Positions 1 through 10,859 of a stretch of 64,000 bases of DNA are shown piece after piece. The DNA is from Moniliophthora roreri (Eukaryota; Basidiomycota; Agaricomycetes; Agaricales; Marasmiaceae). Every line of letters starts with the position of its first letter. Position 1 is the stretch's first letter. The DNA lies in contig LATX02000003.1 of the NCBI GenBank assembly GCA_001466705.2, forward strand, positions 62,001 to 126,000, given 5' to 3'. A model generated the notes under the pieces. That model ran no database searches. It saw only the letters and a program-made list of their open reading frames with translations, and was not told the origin of the DNA. Both the position numbers and the translations under genes were made by a program.

Positions 1-402
1 CAGAAATGTGCGTTGATTATTTCCAAACCTGGAAGTGCCACCGATTGGAAGCACCGCTGACGTTCCTGCAGATTTCGGAGTAAGTACCATATTGTCTGCC
101 TGCCCACCTAAATGCCTCTTGATTTAGTTTCCCTTCAGGCATTAGGTCGGAAGTTCAGAATCACCCAATTTCTGCTGCCATGTCTGCCTACCTCCCGTTC
201 CGCCAGATCTCCGATGAATCAGGTGCGGTCTTAAACTGGTTCCGCTGTCTAACTAGTTTTTTTTCTTAAACCGGTGTGATGGTGGTCGGGAAGAAGGAGA
301 GTTTAGTAGCATGGGAAACGATGAGTAATCGTTGATGCTCGGCAGGCCTCTCATTTGATGCAAATCAAGGACAATGGGGCGAGTCAGAGCTTGTTGAGGG
401 GC
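1..402. other. No gene recognised (left edge)
   Basis: I see no convincing coding exon here. The stretch has ordinary base composition with CpGs present, like the rest of the left half of the window. Confidence 0.5.
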
Positions 403-514
403 ATCAAGTTGATATGTTGATCTTTCAAGTTGGTACTTTCATGGGTAGAGCATCACATATCAAGTTGGTATGTTGATCATTCAAGTTGGTACTTTCATCG
501 GTAGAGCATCACAT
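403..514. repeat. Tandem duplication, 56 bp x 2
   Basis: Units 403-458 and 459-514 both run from ATCAAGTT to AGCATCACAT and differ at only a few bases. There is no coding context, so it is a simple recent tandem duplication. Confidence 0.9.
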
Positions 515-1859
515 AGCATCAGAAAAACGGCGGCGAACAACTAAAACGTAGGAACACATCGGATAACGTTGGATAACATTAGAGCACTTCTCACTGGGGC
601 TAAATACTCCATCTGGAGTATCAATACGAACGGTCTGCGTCGGCGACGTTCCCGCAAGCGTACCGCCCATAGTAACCGGGACATTTTGTGCCAAGTTTGC
701 GAAAAAAGAGGCCTCAAGATGACTACACACCATTTACACGGACATTATTTTCATTTGCCGAGGGAACCTATGTCAGTGGCTGACAGATTTGCGTTATCAT
801 TTGATTTGCAAACGACGTTGGTACCGAAGCCAGGTTTTGAGGTCACAGGTAATTAGAGGTACTCTTCAAAGGTTTTGTCGCTCCTTTTCTATCGCCCGAG
901 TGCAGCCTAAACTTCCTAGGGAATATCGACGAGCGTTGTGTTAGTATGCTCTTCATTTACGGCTCTTCGGGGCTAATCCTCGGATATCCGAACCTTCGGA
1001 TATTCGGCCCAATTGGGGTTTGGTATGCGGACCATTTGAGTACAATCAGAGCGCTCTCGCTCCGACTGTTTTACCCAACAAAGCTTACTTACCGATGGGA
1101 TGCACTTTGCTCGCCTTGATAGGATACCTCGAAACTCCGTTGAGTATTCGGGGTTGGGGAAAGATACCTTCTGATAATCATACAAAAAGCCATCTAGGCT
1201 TACCTAGACCGGTAAGCCTGGGCGGCAAATAGGAAGCGAGAGTACGGAGATTCCTGTGGAAATTGCGTGGAAATTACATGAACCAGTAAAGTGCTGTTGT
1301 CCTTGTCTCAGTGTGGGTATAGTCTCGAACAGCAAGGGCGGTTATCAAGGAAGACAATGACATAACCAACGATTGCCAATTGCTTCATGCCTGGATACCG
1401 ACGGTGTACTCCCGTCTCTCCATGCGTACGTATAGTTTGAATCAGCACCGGCATGTATGACTCTCGTTTGGGTGAAACCCCGTGTTTGCAGGAGCCAAGC
1501 GCCCAGCGCTCAGGCCCTCAGGAACGTCACATCGACAATCCGCGAGGTGACATGCGTAGGGCTCGGGAGGTGATAACTAAGTGCGAATGTGAATTGAATT
1601 GAAGGCCTGCGGCTTACTGGGGCAAGATATGGGGGCGGTGCATCTTGAGGATCCTGCTTTGATTTGTGAGGGACGATTGCATTTAATCGTAATCCCGGGG
1701 CTGCGACGAAACAAATAACGCCATGTGCAGAAAATTCATGTCCGGAAATCCAAAAGGTACTTTGCTGCAGTGATATAAGACAAGGTGAGATATCATGATC
1801 TCCCCTGCAACGTCCCAGCAAAGGTCAGCCTATAGACCCTCAAAGCACGCCGCATAAGG
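515..1859. other. Intergenic, no gene recognised
   Basis: Short open frames occur here but none shows a recognisable domain or a splice-supported continuation. A perfect 9-bp inverted repeat (AGGCTTACC/GGTAAGCCT, 6-nt loop) lies at 1196-1219, and a looser CGGATAT-type inverted pair lies near 977-1004. The last few hundred bases are presumably the 5' region of the zinc-finger gene that follows. Confidence 0.5.
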
Positions 1860-3002
1860 ATGTCCTTCGCCTTACCGATACAGCTGCTCTCACATTGTCA
1901 GCTGCTGATAACCACAGCTACAGGTAGCTGCAACAAGAAAGCGTCTTTCGAGCTTAGGCCTTTGGAGTTTGAGAAGCTGGGCACTTTGTGTCCCCTTCCG
2001 ACCTCCATATACGTGAGAGTCATTGAGACTCCAGAGGGCACAGTCTTCGAATTGAGTGGAAACGATCCACCACTGGCGACGTCCCCAGATCAATTAGCTA
2101 CACCTTCCGGTCAGTTCCAATTTTCTCTAAGAGGCGATAAATTACTAACAATTTGTCCGGGTCGTCGCTAGATTACAGCCTTCCGCCAGCTTATGAAGCC
2201 GACGTACGAAGTAATTTCGATTTCGAAAACGAATCATACAGGGGTGAGTCTTCTTCCATGTTGCAGCGGAGATTTGATGCTGAGCGCTGTAGGTTTGGAT
2301 GCAGATATTGACCGCTGGATCAATGGACTACCGACCGATGGCCAGAGGGGGTACTCAGCGTTGAGTTTTGCTGAACTCTGCACCCCCGAAGCCGCGGGAT
2401 TCTCGGATCCCCCTGATGGCAGCTCGTCGAGCCAGGTAGGCTACGGCGACGAGAACGGAGACAATCAGGGTAATTCGCACACGCTTCCCAAAAAAGACGT
2501 GCATTACCAGACGGACGCATGGGGTACCGCAGCGATCCCATCCCCACTAGAGTCTATTGACCAGCCCGATAATTCCACAACCACATCACCCGGGCCATCC
2601 GAGCATTCCTCGCTAGACGATGATTTCAGCAAAAAATCCGACAAAGGAAAACGCCCAACAAACTCCAAAAAGCGCCAAACGCAACACCGCCCACGTCCGT
2701 TCCGCTGCAGGCACCCGGACTGCGACCGGGTTTTCACCAGCAACTACACGCGCGAGACACATATGCTCACCCATAGGCCAAAGCAAAGACAGAGCTATCA
2801 ATGTACGATAGGCTGCGGTGCCCTCTTTTCGCGGAAACATGATCGCTTTAGGCACGAGGTGTCACAACATGGAAAACCCACTCCTTGGACTTGCACGCAT
2901 TGTTCGCAGTACTTTGCGTCGGAAAAGATGCTGGCCGTCCACAGGGCAAGTTGCAATCAACCTATGCGACTGAGCTGGAAGCCTCAGAAGGTTGTTGCAT
3001 AG
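1860..3002 (+). CDS. C2H2 zinc-finger protein, putative transcription factor
   Basis: Three exons join in one frame: 1860-2109, 2172-2243 and 2293-3002, giving about 343 residues. The introns (62 and 49 bp) are GT-AG, and the first has a TACTAAC-like branch site; the short middle exon reads PPAYEADVRS before the long last exon. The C-terminal 110 residues carry three fingers: C-x4-C-x12-H-x3-H (begins FRCRHPDC), C-x3-C-x12-H-x4-H (YQCTIGC), and C-x2-C-x12-H-x3-C (WTCTHC), the last being a C2HC variant. A basic stretch (KKSDKGKRPTNSKKRQ) precedes the fingers and could be a nuclear signal. The middle is Ser/Pro/Asp-rich and looks disordered. DNA binding is inferred from the fingers; target genes are unknown. 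It is the nearest candidate regulator of the oxidative genes downstream. The first exon is the least certain part. Confidence 0.8.
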
Positions 3003-3190
3003 AGATAGAGATAGCCGGATTATTGTTATGTATTCACTGTATAGTAGATTTTTCTAGTCGGAAAACATGGACACTTCGCATAGGAATTAGTATAGTGTTG
3101 TTCCTTGTACACGTTCAGAATAGATATAATTTCAACAACAGCTTATTGCGTACCATAGTATTTCCCTACGACTCATCATTGTGACAAGTG

Positions 3191-3370
3191 CCTGCAATCC
3201 ATTTGCAGTTTCTAGAGACCTGTTCAGTAGCTTCTGTTGTGCTCGATCTGTCAAGCCTTGGTGAAAATAGATTATGCGTCCCTGCAATTCACTTGCAATT
3301 TCTAGAGACCTGTTCAGTAGCTTCTGCTGTGTCCGATCTGTCAAGCCTTGGTGAAAACAGATTATGCATC
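3191..3370. repeat. Tandem duplication, 90 bp x 2
   Basis: Units 3191-3280 and 3281-3370 share the CCTGCAAT...TTTCTAGAGACC...GGTGAAAA pattern and differ at scattered positions, mostly transitions. They lie just downstream of the zinc-finger gene and contain no conserved frame. Confidence 0.9.
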
Positions 3371-4207
3371 AGTGCGCTGACATCGGAACAACAGCAGTGA
3401 GCTCACCATTGTAAATCGTATTGCGGTAGATGAACGAGTTCTTCGTCATGTCGCCGACTGAGCCCGTTATGGGCTGTCTGAGAACATGAAGTGTGGGAAA
3501 AACTGTTCGGGCCTGCCGAGTCCCGACATGGTGATCCTCCCTTTGTTCGGCTTGTCTCCATGGTCTGCGACCGCTCTCCATGCTCGATTTTCTCTGCAAA
3601 TCCAACATAGGAGTTCCATCAAGCGGTAACCACAGATGGCCGGAGAGACACCGGATGGCATCCAGGAAAATCGGAGGACTACCGAAAATGGGCGAAGATA
3701 GGAGGTTGGGGCTTGCTATCTGGCAGTGGTATGTTTATCGCGAAAATTTATTCAACTAACCTTCTGACTTTATTTTTTCGAAAAAGTTCTCTGCTCGTAT
3801 CTTCTTGATTTACATGGCGGGAAGGATATCCACAGAAGTCAGCGAACCAAGAACATACGCAAACCTCAGTTCACGTAAATTCCGACTCTGATAAGGAGAT
3901 CTCAAGTTTCCGAATGACGATCCTCCCGACAAACGAGATTGATCGTTCAGTCACCATACTACTAAATCTCTAACACGAAATACCCGCAACATCCACTTCT
4001 ATGTCACAACTTGGAAACCTCGTGATTGAAGGACATGCGCAGATGACTCGAAACTTGAATGTTAACCCGAACAAATCCGCCTACGTGATCCGCAAAGGCA
4101 TGCGTCTTGACTTCCATTACAGTGTCTCTTATCCGACACTGAAGGTAGCTGTCCCTTCAAATACTTAAACGCGTGATGGAACTCAGCACTCCTCCACAGA
4201 GCCAGTC
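3371..4207. other. Intergenic, upstream of P450-1
   Basis: No recognisable gene. The final part is presumably the promoter and 5' UTR of the P450 starting at 4208; I see no clear TATA box. Confidence 0.5.
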
Positions 4208-6514
4208 ATGGATTCAGCTACCCTCAACATCTTCCCTCCAATGGCAAAGGATTTCATCTCCAGCCAGTCGAAATTTGCTTTGCTCGCTGCCCTCATTGCC
4301 TCAGTGTTGATTATTCGACAAGTCTTCAGCCGTCCGAAGGGATCATTACCTCCTGGTCCCAAGGGTCTACCAGTTGTCGGTAACTTGTTCCAACTCAGCC
4401 AGGAAGCCTGGCATACCTTCACTGAATGGAAAAAGCAATATGGTGCGTTATATTCTAAGCGTTCACGAGGAGGGATCTTGAGTACTGTTTAGGCGATCTT
4501 GTCTACATCAACGTTGCCGGCCAGGATATCGTTATCCTGAACTCTCACAAAGTAGCTGCCGACTTATTGGATCGAAGGGGTCCTATTTACAGCAATAGAC
4601 CCCGATGGATTGGTGAGTCATTCAAACACATGTTATTGAATTCTATCTAAGCGTTCATCAGTCGCCTCTGAAATATTGACGGGTGGATTACTCGTCGTGT
4701 TCATTCAATATAACGATGTGTAAGGGCAATCCGTTGGACTTGAAGTACTTACTTATCGTTTTCATTAGCTGGCGTCGGATGAGACGTGCAGGACACGAGG
4801 GCTTGAATAAAACCGTTGCTGCTAGTTTCCAAGTCCCACAGTACAGGGAAGCGATCAGTCTCGTCGATGGAATGATCAAGAGCCCACAAATATGGAACGC
4901 TGAAATCAGAAGGTTAGTTTACTTCATATCACACATTCTACATACTAATCGTGCGTTGAAATGCAGAGCAACAGCTTCGATGGTGTGGTCTGTGGTCTAC
5001 GACAAGGAACCCATCACCGATGTCATGGATCCTCAAGTCGCTGCTGTGAACGATTTCATTACCCGAATTGTCCGAGCTGCATTCCNGAGCTGGATGGCCA
5101 AGTGGAAGCGTGATGCCGAGGAGTGGTACAAGAAGGATTCAGAGATGTTCGAAGGTCTGTTCCTTGAGGCCAAGCAGCGAGTGGTATGCATCTGCGTTTG
5201 TACCACCTCGTAATTCTTCTGACGACTCGCCCACAGAAAAGCGGTGAAGATCGTCCCAGTTTCGCTGCCAACCTTGTTCGCGACACGGAGAGACACGGTC
5301 TCAGTGACAGAGAATCAGCATGGCTTGCGGCTACTCTCTAGTATGTCAATTTCTGGTATACTAGAAAGATTGAAGGTTACTGATTCTGACTCAAGCGCTG
5401 CTGGTGCTGAAACTACTGCCGGAGTTCTTTCTTGGTTCATGCTTGCGATGGTTCTATACCCAGATGTCCAGAAGAAGATTCATAAGGAACTTGATGCCGT
5501 TGTCGGCCGAGACCGCATGCCTACATTTGCTGACCTAGACCGTCTCCATTATGTGCAGGCTACCGTTCGTGAGGCATTGAGATGGCACCCTGTTGGTGAG
5601 TGGTCGTTTTCTGCGTCTGATGATGACCTGGGCTGACAATCTGGATCTCTAGACCCTGTTGGTAAGTTGTCTCTACACGAAGGAAAGAAGAGCAGTCCTA
5701 ACCTCCACGTCTCAAGGCTTGCCTCACCAATCCACCGAGGATGACTGGTATGAAGGCCACTTCATTCCCAAGGGCACAATTTGCATTGCCAATGTCTGGT
5801 ATGTCTTGTTCGGCTGTCCTCGCGTTCTCCGGTTTATATGACTACTACCAGGGCACTGAATCGAGATGTAGAGGCATATGTATGATTCGTCTTTATAAGG
5901 GTATGAGTTGTCAGTCTTATCACAATTTCTATAGGGAGCGGACGCAGCGGACTTTAACCCAGGCCGATTCCTTGACAAGAACGGCAAAATTATGCCAGCT
6001 TTAGCTGACACCAAAGAAGGTGAGTCTCTTGTTTATGTACTTGAAAAATAGTATCTGACTGCTTTGCAGAGGGTATGTCATATCGTGGTGATGTCGATTA
6101 TTTTGGGCTGACTTTTTAATCGTGATCTAGGACATGTTACTTATGGTTTCGGACGACGGTAAGATACGCTTCCTGGAATAGTATCCAGCATGTCCTGACT
6201 ATCTCGATCAGACTTTGCATTGGACGGCACGTAGCCAACAACTCCTTGTTCATTGACATCGCCTGTCTTCTTTGGGCGGCCAACATCCGACCCGTCAAGG
6301 ACGCTCAAGGCAAGCCTGTCATGCCCATTGAGTCGGTCAGCATCAACGATGGACTGGTCGTGTAAGTTCCTGCCTATGCTTCGCGGGGTGTGATGGCTGA
6401 TGATTGTCCAATTCAAGCCGACCTCTCCCCTTTGACTGCGATATCACTTACCGTTTCCCCGAAGCGGAGGGCATTCTCGCTCAGACCAAGGAGCTCGTCG
6501 AGAGCGAACGGTGA
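4208..6514 (+). CDS. Cytochrome P450 monooxygenase (P450-1)
   Basis: Heme-thiolate monooxygenase, predicted ER-anchored by an N-terminal hydrophobic helix (about residues 16-37) followed by the proline hinge LPPGPKGLPVVGN. About 15 exons join in phase: 4208-4442, 4493-4612, 4662-4719, 4769-4912, 4967-5183, 5237-5340, 5396-5595, 5653-5661, 5717-5798, 5852-5879, 5935-6019, 6070-6072, 6131-6158, 6212-6361 and 6418-6514, about 519 residues. Visible signatures: I-helix AGAETT, K-helix EALR, PERF-like FNPGRF, and heme loop FGRRLCIG with the Cys ligand. The type resembles O-methylsterigmatocystin-oxidoreductase-like P450s of agarics. A single N at 5086 sits in frame between TRIVRAAF and SWMAKWK, where the family normally has roughly 15 more residues, so sequence is probably missing there. 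Two exons are only 9 and 3 nt long. The substrate is unknown; the gene lies beside other oxidative enzymes. Confidence 0.92.
5086..5086. other. Assembly gap (single N) inside P450-1
   Basis: The N lies in coding exon 5. The frame is kept across it, but the protein is shorter than the family around this point, so a short segment was probably lost at a contig join. Confidence 0.7.
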
Positions 6515-7931
6515 ACATAAAATTTAGACGATTATAATTATTATTGCAACGGAGGAAAGCTCAAGCTTGTCTCTCGAGCCTCAAAATATTGTAACGAATA
6601 GTGTCATGTACTGCAATGCCGTATACGAGATTTAATTCTATATTATTTATCTCAACTACTGGCCCATGGCAAGGGGCCTAACAGAGCATTTGAGCGTTGC
6701 GACTAAGTCATAGAGTAATGACTTTGGTCTCTCACCGGACTAGGGCTGCTAATAACGTCGAGTGTAATGGACAGGTTGAGAAGGAGTGTGGGGTGACCTA
6801 GGGCCCCAACGAGACTCCTCGCATATCTATAGTTGGCTGCGAGGGGTACCTGTATAGTCGTTGGCCCGACTGTTGCGTCTCGTGTGAAGAGGGCGAGGTG
6901 AGCAGGAAGAAAGGCGAGACAACGAGGGGAATGGCCAGGGATTCTACGTTACGGTTCAGTACTACTGGCATGTCAACGAAAGAGAACACCACGGTATGTA
7001 TCACGTAACAAATCCGGAGACTCATTTTCTGACTCGACAACTTCCACCAGCTACCATCACCCTCTTGATCGCCTCTTTGCAATAATTCCTAATCTCAAGC
7101 ATGGATGACTTTAACGACAGCATTGACTCCCTCATTCACCTCGAACAATCGTGAGTATCTATACACGACCTTTTTCAAATCTTGGAAATCGACCCGGCGA
7201 TCTAAAGGTTCNCGGTGAACATAAAATCTAGAGGATTATAACCATTATTGCAACGGAGGAAAGCTCAAGCTTGTCTCTCGAGCCTCAAAATATTGTAACG
7301 AATAGCGTCATGTACTGCAATGCCGTATACGAGATTTAATTTCATATTATTTATCTCAACTCCTGGCCCGTGGCAAGGCGCCTGACAGAGCATTTGAGTG
7401 TTGCGACTAAGTCATAGAGTAATGACTTTGGTCTCTCACCAGACCAGGGCCGCTAATAACGTCGAGTGTAATGGACAGGTTGAGAAGGAATGTGGGTTAA
7501 GGTCACTGAAGGTGACCTAGGACCCCAACGAGACTCCTCGCATATCTATAGTTGGCTGCGAGGGGTACCTGTGTAGTCCTTGGCTTGACTGTTGCGTCTC
7601 GTGTGAAGAGGGTGAGGTGAGCAGGAAGAAAGGCGAGACAACGAGGGGAATAACCAGGGATTCTAAGTTACGGTTCAGTACTACTAGCATGTCAACGAAA
7701 GAGGACACCACGGTATGTATCACGTAACATCCGGAGACTCATTCCCTCTTGACTCGACAACCTCCACCACCTACCATCACCCTCTTGATCGCCTCTTTGC
7801 AATAATTCCTAATCTCAAGCATGGATGACTTTAACGACAGCATTGACTCCCTCATTCACCTCGAACAATCGTGAGTATCTATACACGACCTTTTTCAAAT
7901 CTTGGAAATCGACCCGGCGATCTAAAGGTTC
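6509..7931. repeat. Near-identical pair of 0.7-kb copies joined by an N
   Basis: 6509-7211 and 7213-7931 both run from the last codons of P450-1 (CGGTGAACATAAAAT) through its 3' flank and the Lto1 promoter to exon 2 of the Lto1 gene. They differ by scattered substitutions and a few small indels, and a single N (7212) separates them. Two haplotype contigs of a dikaryon placed end to end explain this better than a biological duplication. Confidence 0.85.
7101..7211 (+). pseudogene. Truncated second copy of the Lto1-like gene 5' end
   Basis: It repeats the start codon, first exon and first intron of the gene at 7821 and then stops at the N at 7212. It is part of the N-joined 0.7-kb pair, so it is likely an assembly copy of the same locus. 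Confidence 0.8.
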
Positions 7932-8624
7932 TACAATGAAGGCTACTCAGACGGCTTTGCCCACGGCCGAATTCACGGACTCATCGAAGGACGTGCATTG
8001 GGCCGTGAAAAGGGTTTTGAGATGTGGGAGGAATTAGGGTTCTACGAAGGGTTTGCGCGTTTGTGGACGTCGGCCGATCCATCTGATTCGTGCGTCGTCT
8101 TTTGCCTTTTTCTTTCTGTGGACTCTTTGAGCTGATGGATAGTTAGGCGCACAAAAGGACATCTCGCCAATCTGATTGCCCTTATCGAAGCGTTTCCGAG
8201 AAGTAATCCCAAGGAAGAAGATGGCGTTGACATCCAGAAACAGCTGAAGTTGATTAGAACGGAATTAGGGTTCTACGAAGGGTTTGCGCGTTTGTGGACG
8301 TCGGCCAATCCATCTGATTCGTGCGTCGTCTTTTGCCTTTTTCTTTCTGTGGACTCTTTGGACTGATGGATAGTTAGGCGCACAAAAGGTCATCTTGCCA
8401 ATCTGATTGCCCTTATCGAAGCGTTTCCGAGAAGCAATCCCAAGGAAGAAGATGGCGTTGACATCCAGAAACAGCTGAAGTTGATTAGAACGAGATATAA
8501 GATGCTGTGTGCGTCTCTGGGTGTTAAGCCATCTCTACGTGCAGGTGCAGGTGGGGAGGAGAAAGAAGGGGATGGAAATGGTGCTAGTGGTGGAGTTTGG
8601 GAAGTAAAGGACATGAGTTTTTGA
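7821..8624 (+). CDS. Lto1/Yae1-domain protein (ORAOV1-like)
   Basis: Lto1 is the adaptor that, with Yae1, links the cytosolic iron-sulfur targeting complex to the ABC protein Rli1/ABCE1; that role is family knowledge. The sequence shows the hallmark deca-GX3 motif: FYNEGYSDGFAHGRIHGLIE followed by GRALGREKGFEMWEELGFYEG. Exons are 7821-7870, 7928-8089, 8147-8320 and 8378-8624, all in phase, about 210 residues. A 231-bp in-frame tandem duplication (8031-8261, 8262-8492) repeats 58 residues including one 57-bp intron; without it the protein would be about 152 residues, nearer the family norm. The C-terminus is Gly/Glu-rich and ends GVWEVKDMSF. This is a housekeeping gene, not expected to belong to the oxidative cluster. 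Confidence 0.85.
8031..8492. repeat. Intragenic tandem duplication, 231 bp x 2
   Basis: Units 8031-8261 and 8262-8492 include the end of Lto1 exon 2, a whole intron and most of the next exon. They differ at several positions, for example GCCGATCC versus GCCAATCC and CATCTCGCC versus CATCTTGCC. No N lies between them and the reading frame is preserved. Confidence 0.9.
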
Positions 8625-8657
8625 AGAAGCCTTTGACAGCCAGACAGCAAGGTCAAA

Positions 8658-9019
8658 ATGCCTCCGTACACCGAATTTTGCATATCCAGTGAGTTTTCTT
8701 AGTATGGGTCTGGTCGGGGGCTAATCTGTTCTTTGGGTTGGTCTAGAATTTCGAGATACACGACTCCGATGTCACGTCGAACCATCCCAATTTTCTCTGT
8801 ATATCTTCGACAGTCCCATTTGCCAATGTCGGTACTCTTCACAATTCTATCGATGTCTAGTTGAGCTTAAAGACAGTCGGAGAAGATACTATTTCACCGT
8901 CAAAATGCGATGTTCTTACGAAGTGAGTCTAGAAACGTTTCGGGGCAATACTGTTGAGCCTGATTTTTCTTTTCTTTTCTCTCATTTAGGATGTCGTAAT
9001 TTACATGAGTTGCATATGA
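8658..9019 (+). CDS. Small cysteine-rich hypothetical protein
   Basis: I do not recognise this gene. Three pieces join in phase with GT-AG introns: 8658-8688, 8747-8922 and 8990-9019, about 78 residues with at least seven cysteines, starting MPPYTEFC and ending VVIYMSCI. The middle exon is open for 58 codons. No signal peptide is obvious. It sits in the gap between Lto1 (+) and the 3' end of the aldo/keto reductase (-), so it could instead be untranslated sequence of Lto1. Confidence 0.3.
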
Positions 9020-9077
9020 AATGCATGTACATATCTCAGTCCGATGGCATTATGGAAGCTACTCCTACGTTTTATCG

Positions 9078-10295
9078 TTACTTGGAGTGTGGAATCGGTC
9101 GGACGCCGGGTTGTTTTGTGAGATGGGCTGTTGAAGTCAGGAATCCATTGTGGGCAGTCCCGTCACCCTTGAAATTGTGTCAGTGACCGAGTACTTGTTT
9201 GATATTGAACAGGAGAATACTCACGAAGAAGTTTGTTGGGAAGCCAGAATCGAATGGAAGAATGCTTTCGAGATATCGGATGTGTTCTGGGGAGAGACTG
9301 ATCTNTGATTGGCGCTTCTCAGCATCCTCAGCGTCGGTACGCAGTTTACCGCCCCCAATCACATCCCAAGGCGCAAGTGCGACACCGAGAGACTTGGCCA
9401 TAGGAATGACATCACGTTCGAACGAGCGTTCCATGATGTTCCAGCGCCCCTGGTAGATGGAGAATGGCGTCTTTCCTTGCAAACGTGCGTAGGTGTTGGC
9501 TTGGGAGACGACCCATGCAGGTGTGTCCGAGATACCCTGTGCAAAAGATATCGTCATCAGTTAATGGTATCAAAACAGTATCAAGACTGCACGTACCAGG
9601 TATAGTACTTTTCCTTCAGCGACGAGATTATGCAGACTGTTCATCACTTCTTCAACGGATGTTTCGTAGTCCCACCAATGTACGTATAAGAGATCGATGT
9701 AATCCGTACGAAGCTTTTTCAAGGAATCGCGGACGGAGAGTTTGAGCGACTTGGAGCCATTACCCACGAAGTTGACCTTCTGTTGAACGTCTGTTCGGTC
9801 TTGTCCAAGGTAATTCGTGGAGAACTAGACGTCGGCTATCGTTACTAACTAAATGTTACAGACGTTGATAGACGACGAACCTTGGTAGCGAGGAAGATTT
9901 GGTCGCGAATCCCTCGTTTTTCCATCCACTCGCCAATGAACTCCTCTGATGATCCATCTTGGCTGGAGATTCACACATGATGAGCCCGCCGATATCTTCA
10001 GTAAGACAAACGATGACTCACTAGTTGTTAGAAGTGTCAATGAAGTTTCCGCCCATCTCATAGTATGTATCGAGCAGCTTGAAACCCATCTCCTTGTTGG
10101 TCGTGCCGAATCCATAGTGTTCCCACTGCAATCCCAAAGATCAGCGCTCAGAACGGTTTGCAAATTTAGAATACTTACCTTGTCACCGATAGTCATGGCA
10201 CCTAGCTGAATAGGTGACACGCGCACACCGGCGAGAGGTGATAGGAGACGGTAAAATCCAAGCTTGGACTTGGGTAGTGCTGGTGCGCGATGCAT
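9078..10295 (-). CDS. Aldo/keto reductase, aryl-alcohol dehydrogenase type
   Basis: NAD(P)H-dependent reductase of the aryl-alcohol dehydrogenase/norsolorinic acid reductase branch, predicted cytosolic TIM barrel acting on aldehydes or ketones. The first exon is 10179-10295 ([10 protein letters not shown]...MTIGDK). Later exons read [10 protein letters not shown], then [20 protein letters not shown], then FSTNYLGQ...[12 protein letters not shown], and the last is 9078-9177 ending [10 protein letters not shown]. The catalytic tetrad is visible: Asp (FIDTSN), Tyr (NNY), Lys (LATK) and His (LLYVHWW). A single N at 9305 replaces roughly 60-70 family residues between [10 protein letters not shown] and ISLSPEHI, a region that normally includes NADPH-contacting residues near the C-terminus, so the annotated protein is incomplete. 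It probably works with the neighbouring P450s; the substrate is unknown. Confidence 0.9.
9305..9305. other. Assembly gap (single N) inside the aldo/keto reductase
   Basis: The protein jumps from [10 protein letters not shown] to ISLSPEHI across this N, skipping a conserved part of the family. The true gap is probably about 200 bp. Confidence 0.75.
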
Positions 10296-10765
10296 GATGA
10301 CGATGAGGAATTGATAGGCTGAGTGAAGGATATTATCGCGACGAACGCTCTTTATATCAAGCTACCAGCTTTGTGAAGTATTCGCTTGTCCTATCCGAGT
10401 ACATCACTCCTCCACGGATATGGGGTGCGTTGAATGTGGGAAAAATGTTGGGCATCCGGCGACTTCGGCGAGTGACTAATAATGCTCTTAGGTATATCGA
10501 TGGGATTGCGGTCAACCTCGGTGGCCAACCTCGGTGGCATAAACGTCAGAAGACATGTGCAATATTGCAGGTCTTCCCGTCTGTGACATGGTAGAGGACG
10601 CCGGGAGAAGCATGACAAGATCGACGTTCCTCCAGATAACACCTTCAGTCACAGTCAGGTTCTGATCGAATCCTTCGCAAGTTACTTTCCTCCTTCTATT
10701 GCTACTGTATGATTTGACAAGATTTTGGCTAATGTATTGTCGGTGTGCATTGATGGGGAACGTAA
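10296..10765. other. 5' flank of the aldo/keto reductase, no gene seen
   Basis: No gene recognised. A TTTATATCAAG stretch at about 10349 is a possible TATA region for the minus-strand reductase, though its distance to the ATG is short. Confidence 0.4.
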
Positions 10766-10859
10766 GAGCCTGTTCACATAAGGCCGCGAGAATTTTTGAT
10801 TCCCGCTTTTCGCATTTTGTCAGAAGTTCTTCGCATCTTATGTCAATGTGAGCAGGCTC
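10766..10859. mobile_element. MITE-like element with TAA target duplication
   Basis: The 94-bp element begins GAGCCTGTTCACAT and ends ATGTGAGCAGGCTC, imperfect terminal inverted repeats of about 14 bp, with inner CATAAG/CTTATG matches. It is flanked on both sides by TAA (10763-10765 and 10860-10862). A 3-bp TAA/TTA target duplication is typical of PIF/Harbinger elements; assignment to that superfamily is an inference. It has no coding capacity. Confidence 0.75.

Noticed and set aside
1196..1219. Hairpin as a terminator or regulatory element
   Set aside because: A 9-bp stem alone is weak evidence in a eukaryotic intergenic region.
6798..7082. Minus-strand open frame, repeated at 7517-7723
   Set aside because: It lies in the Lto1 promoter; it recurs only because that promoter is present twice around the N.
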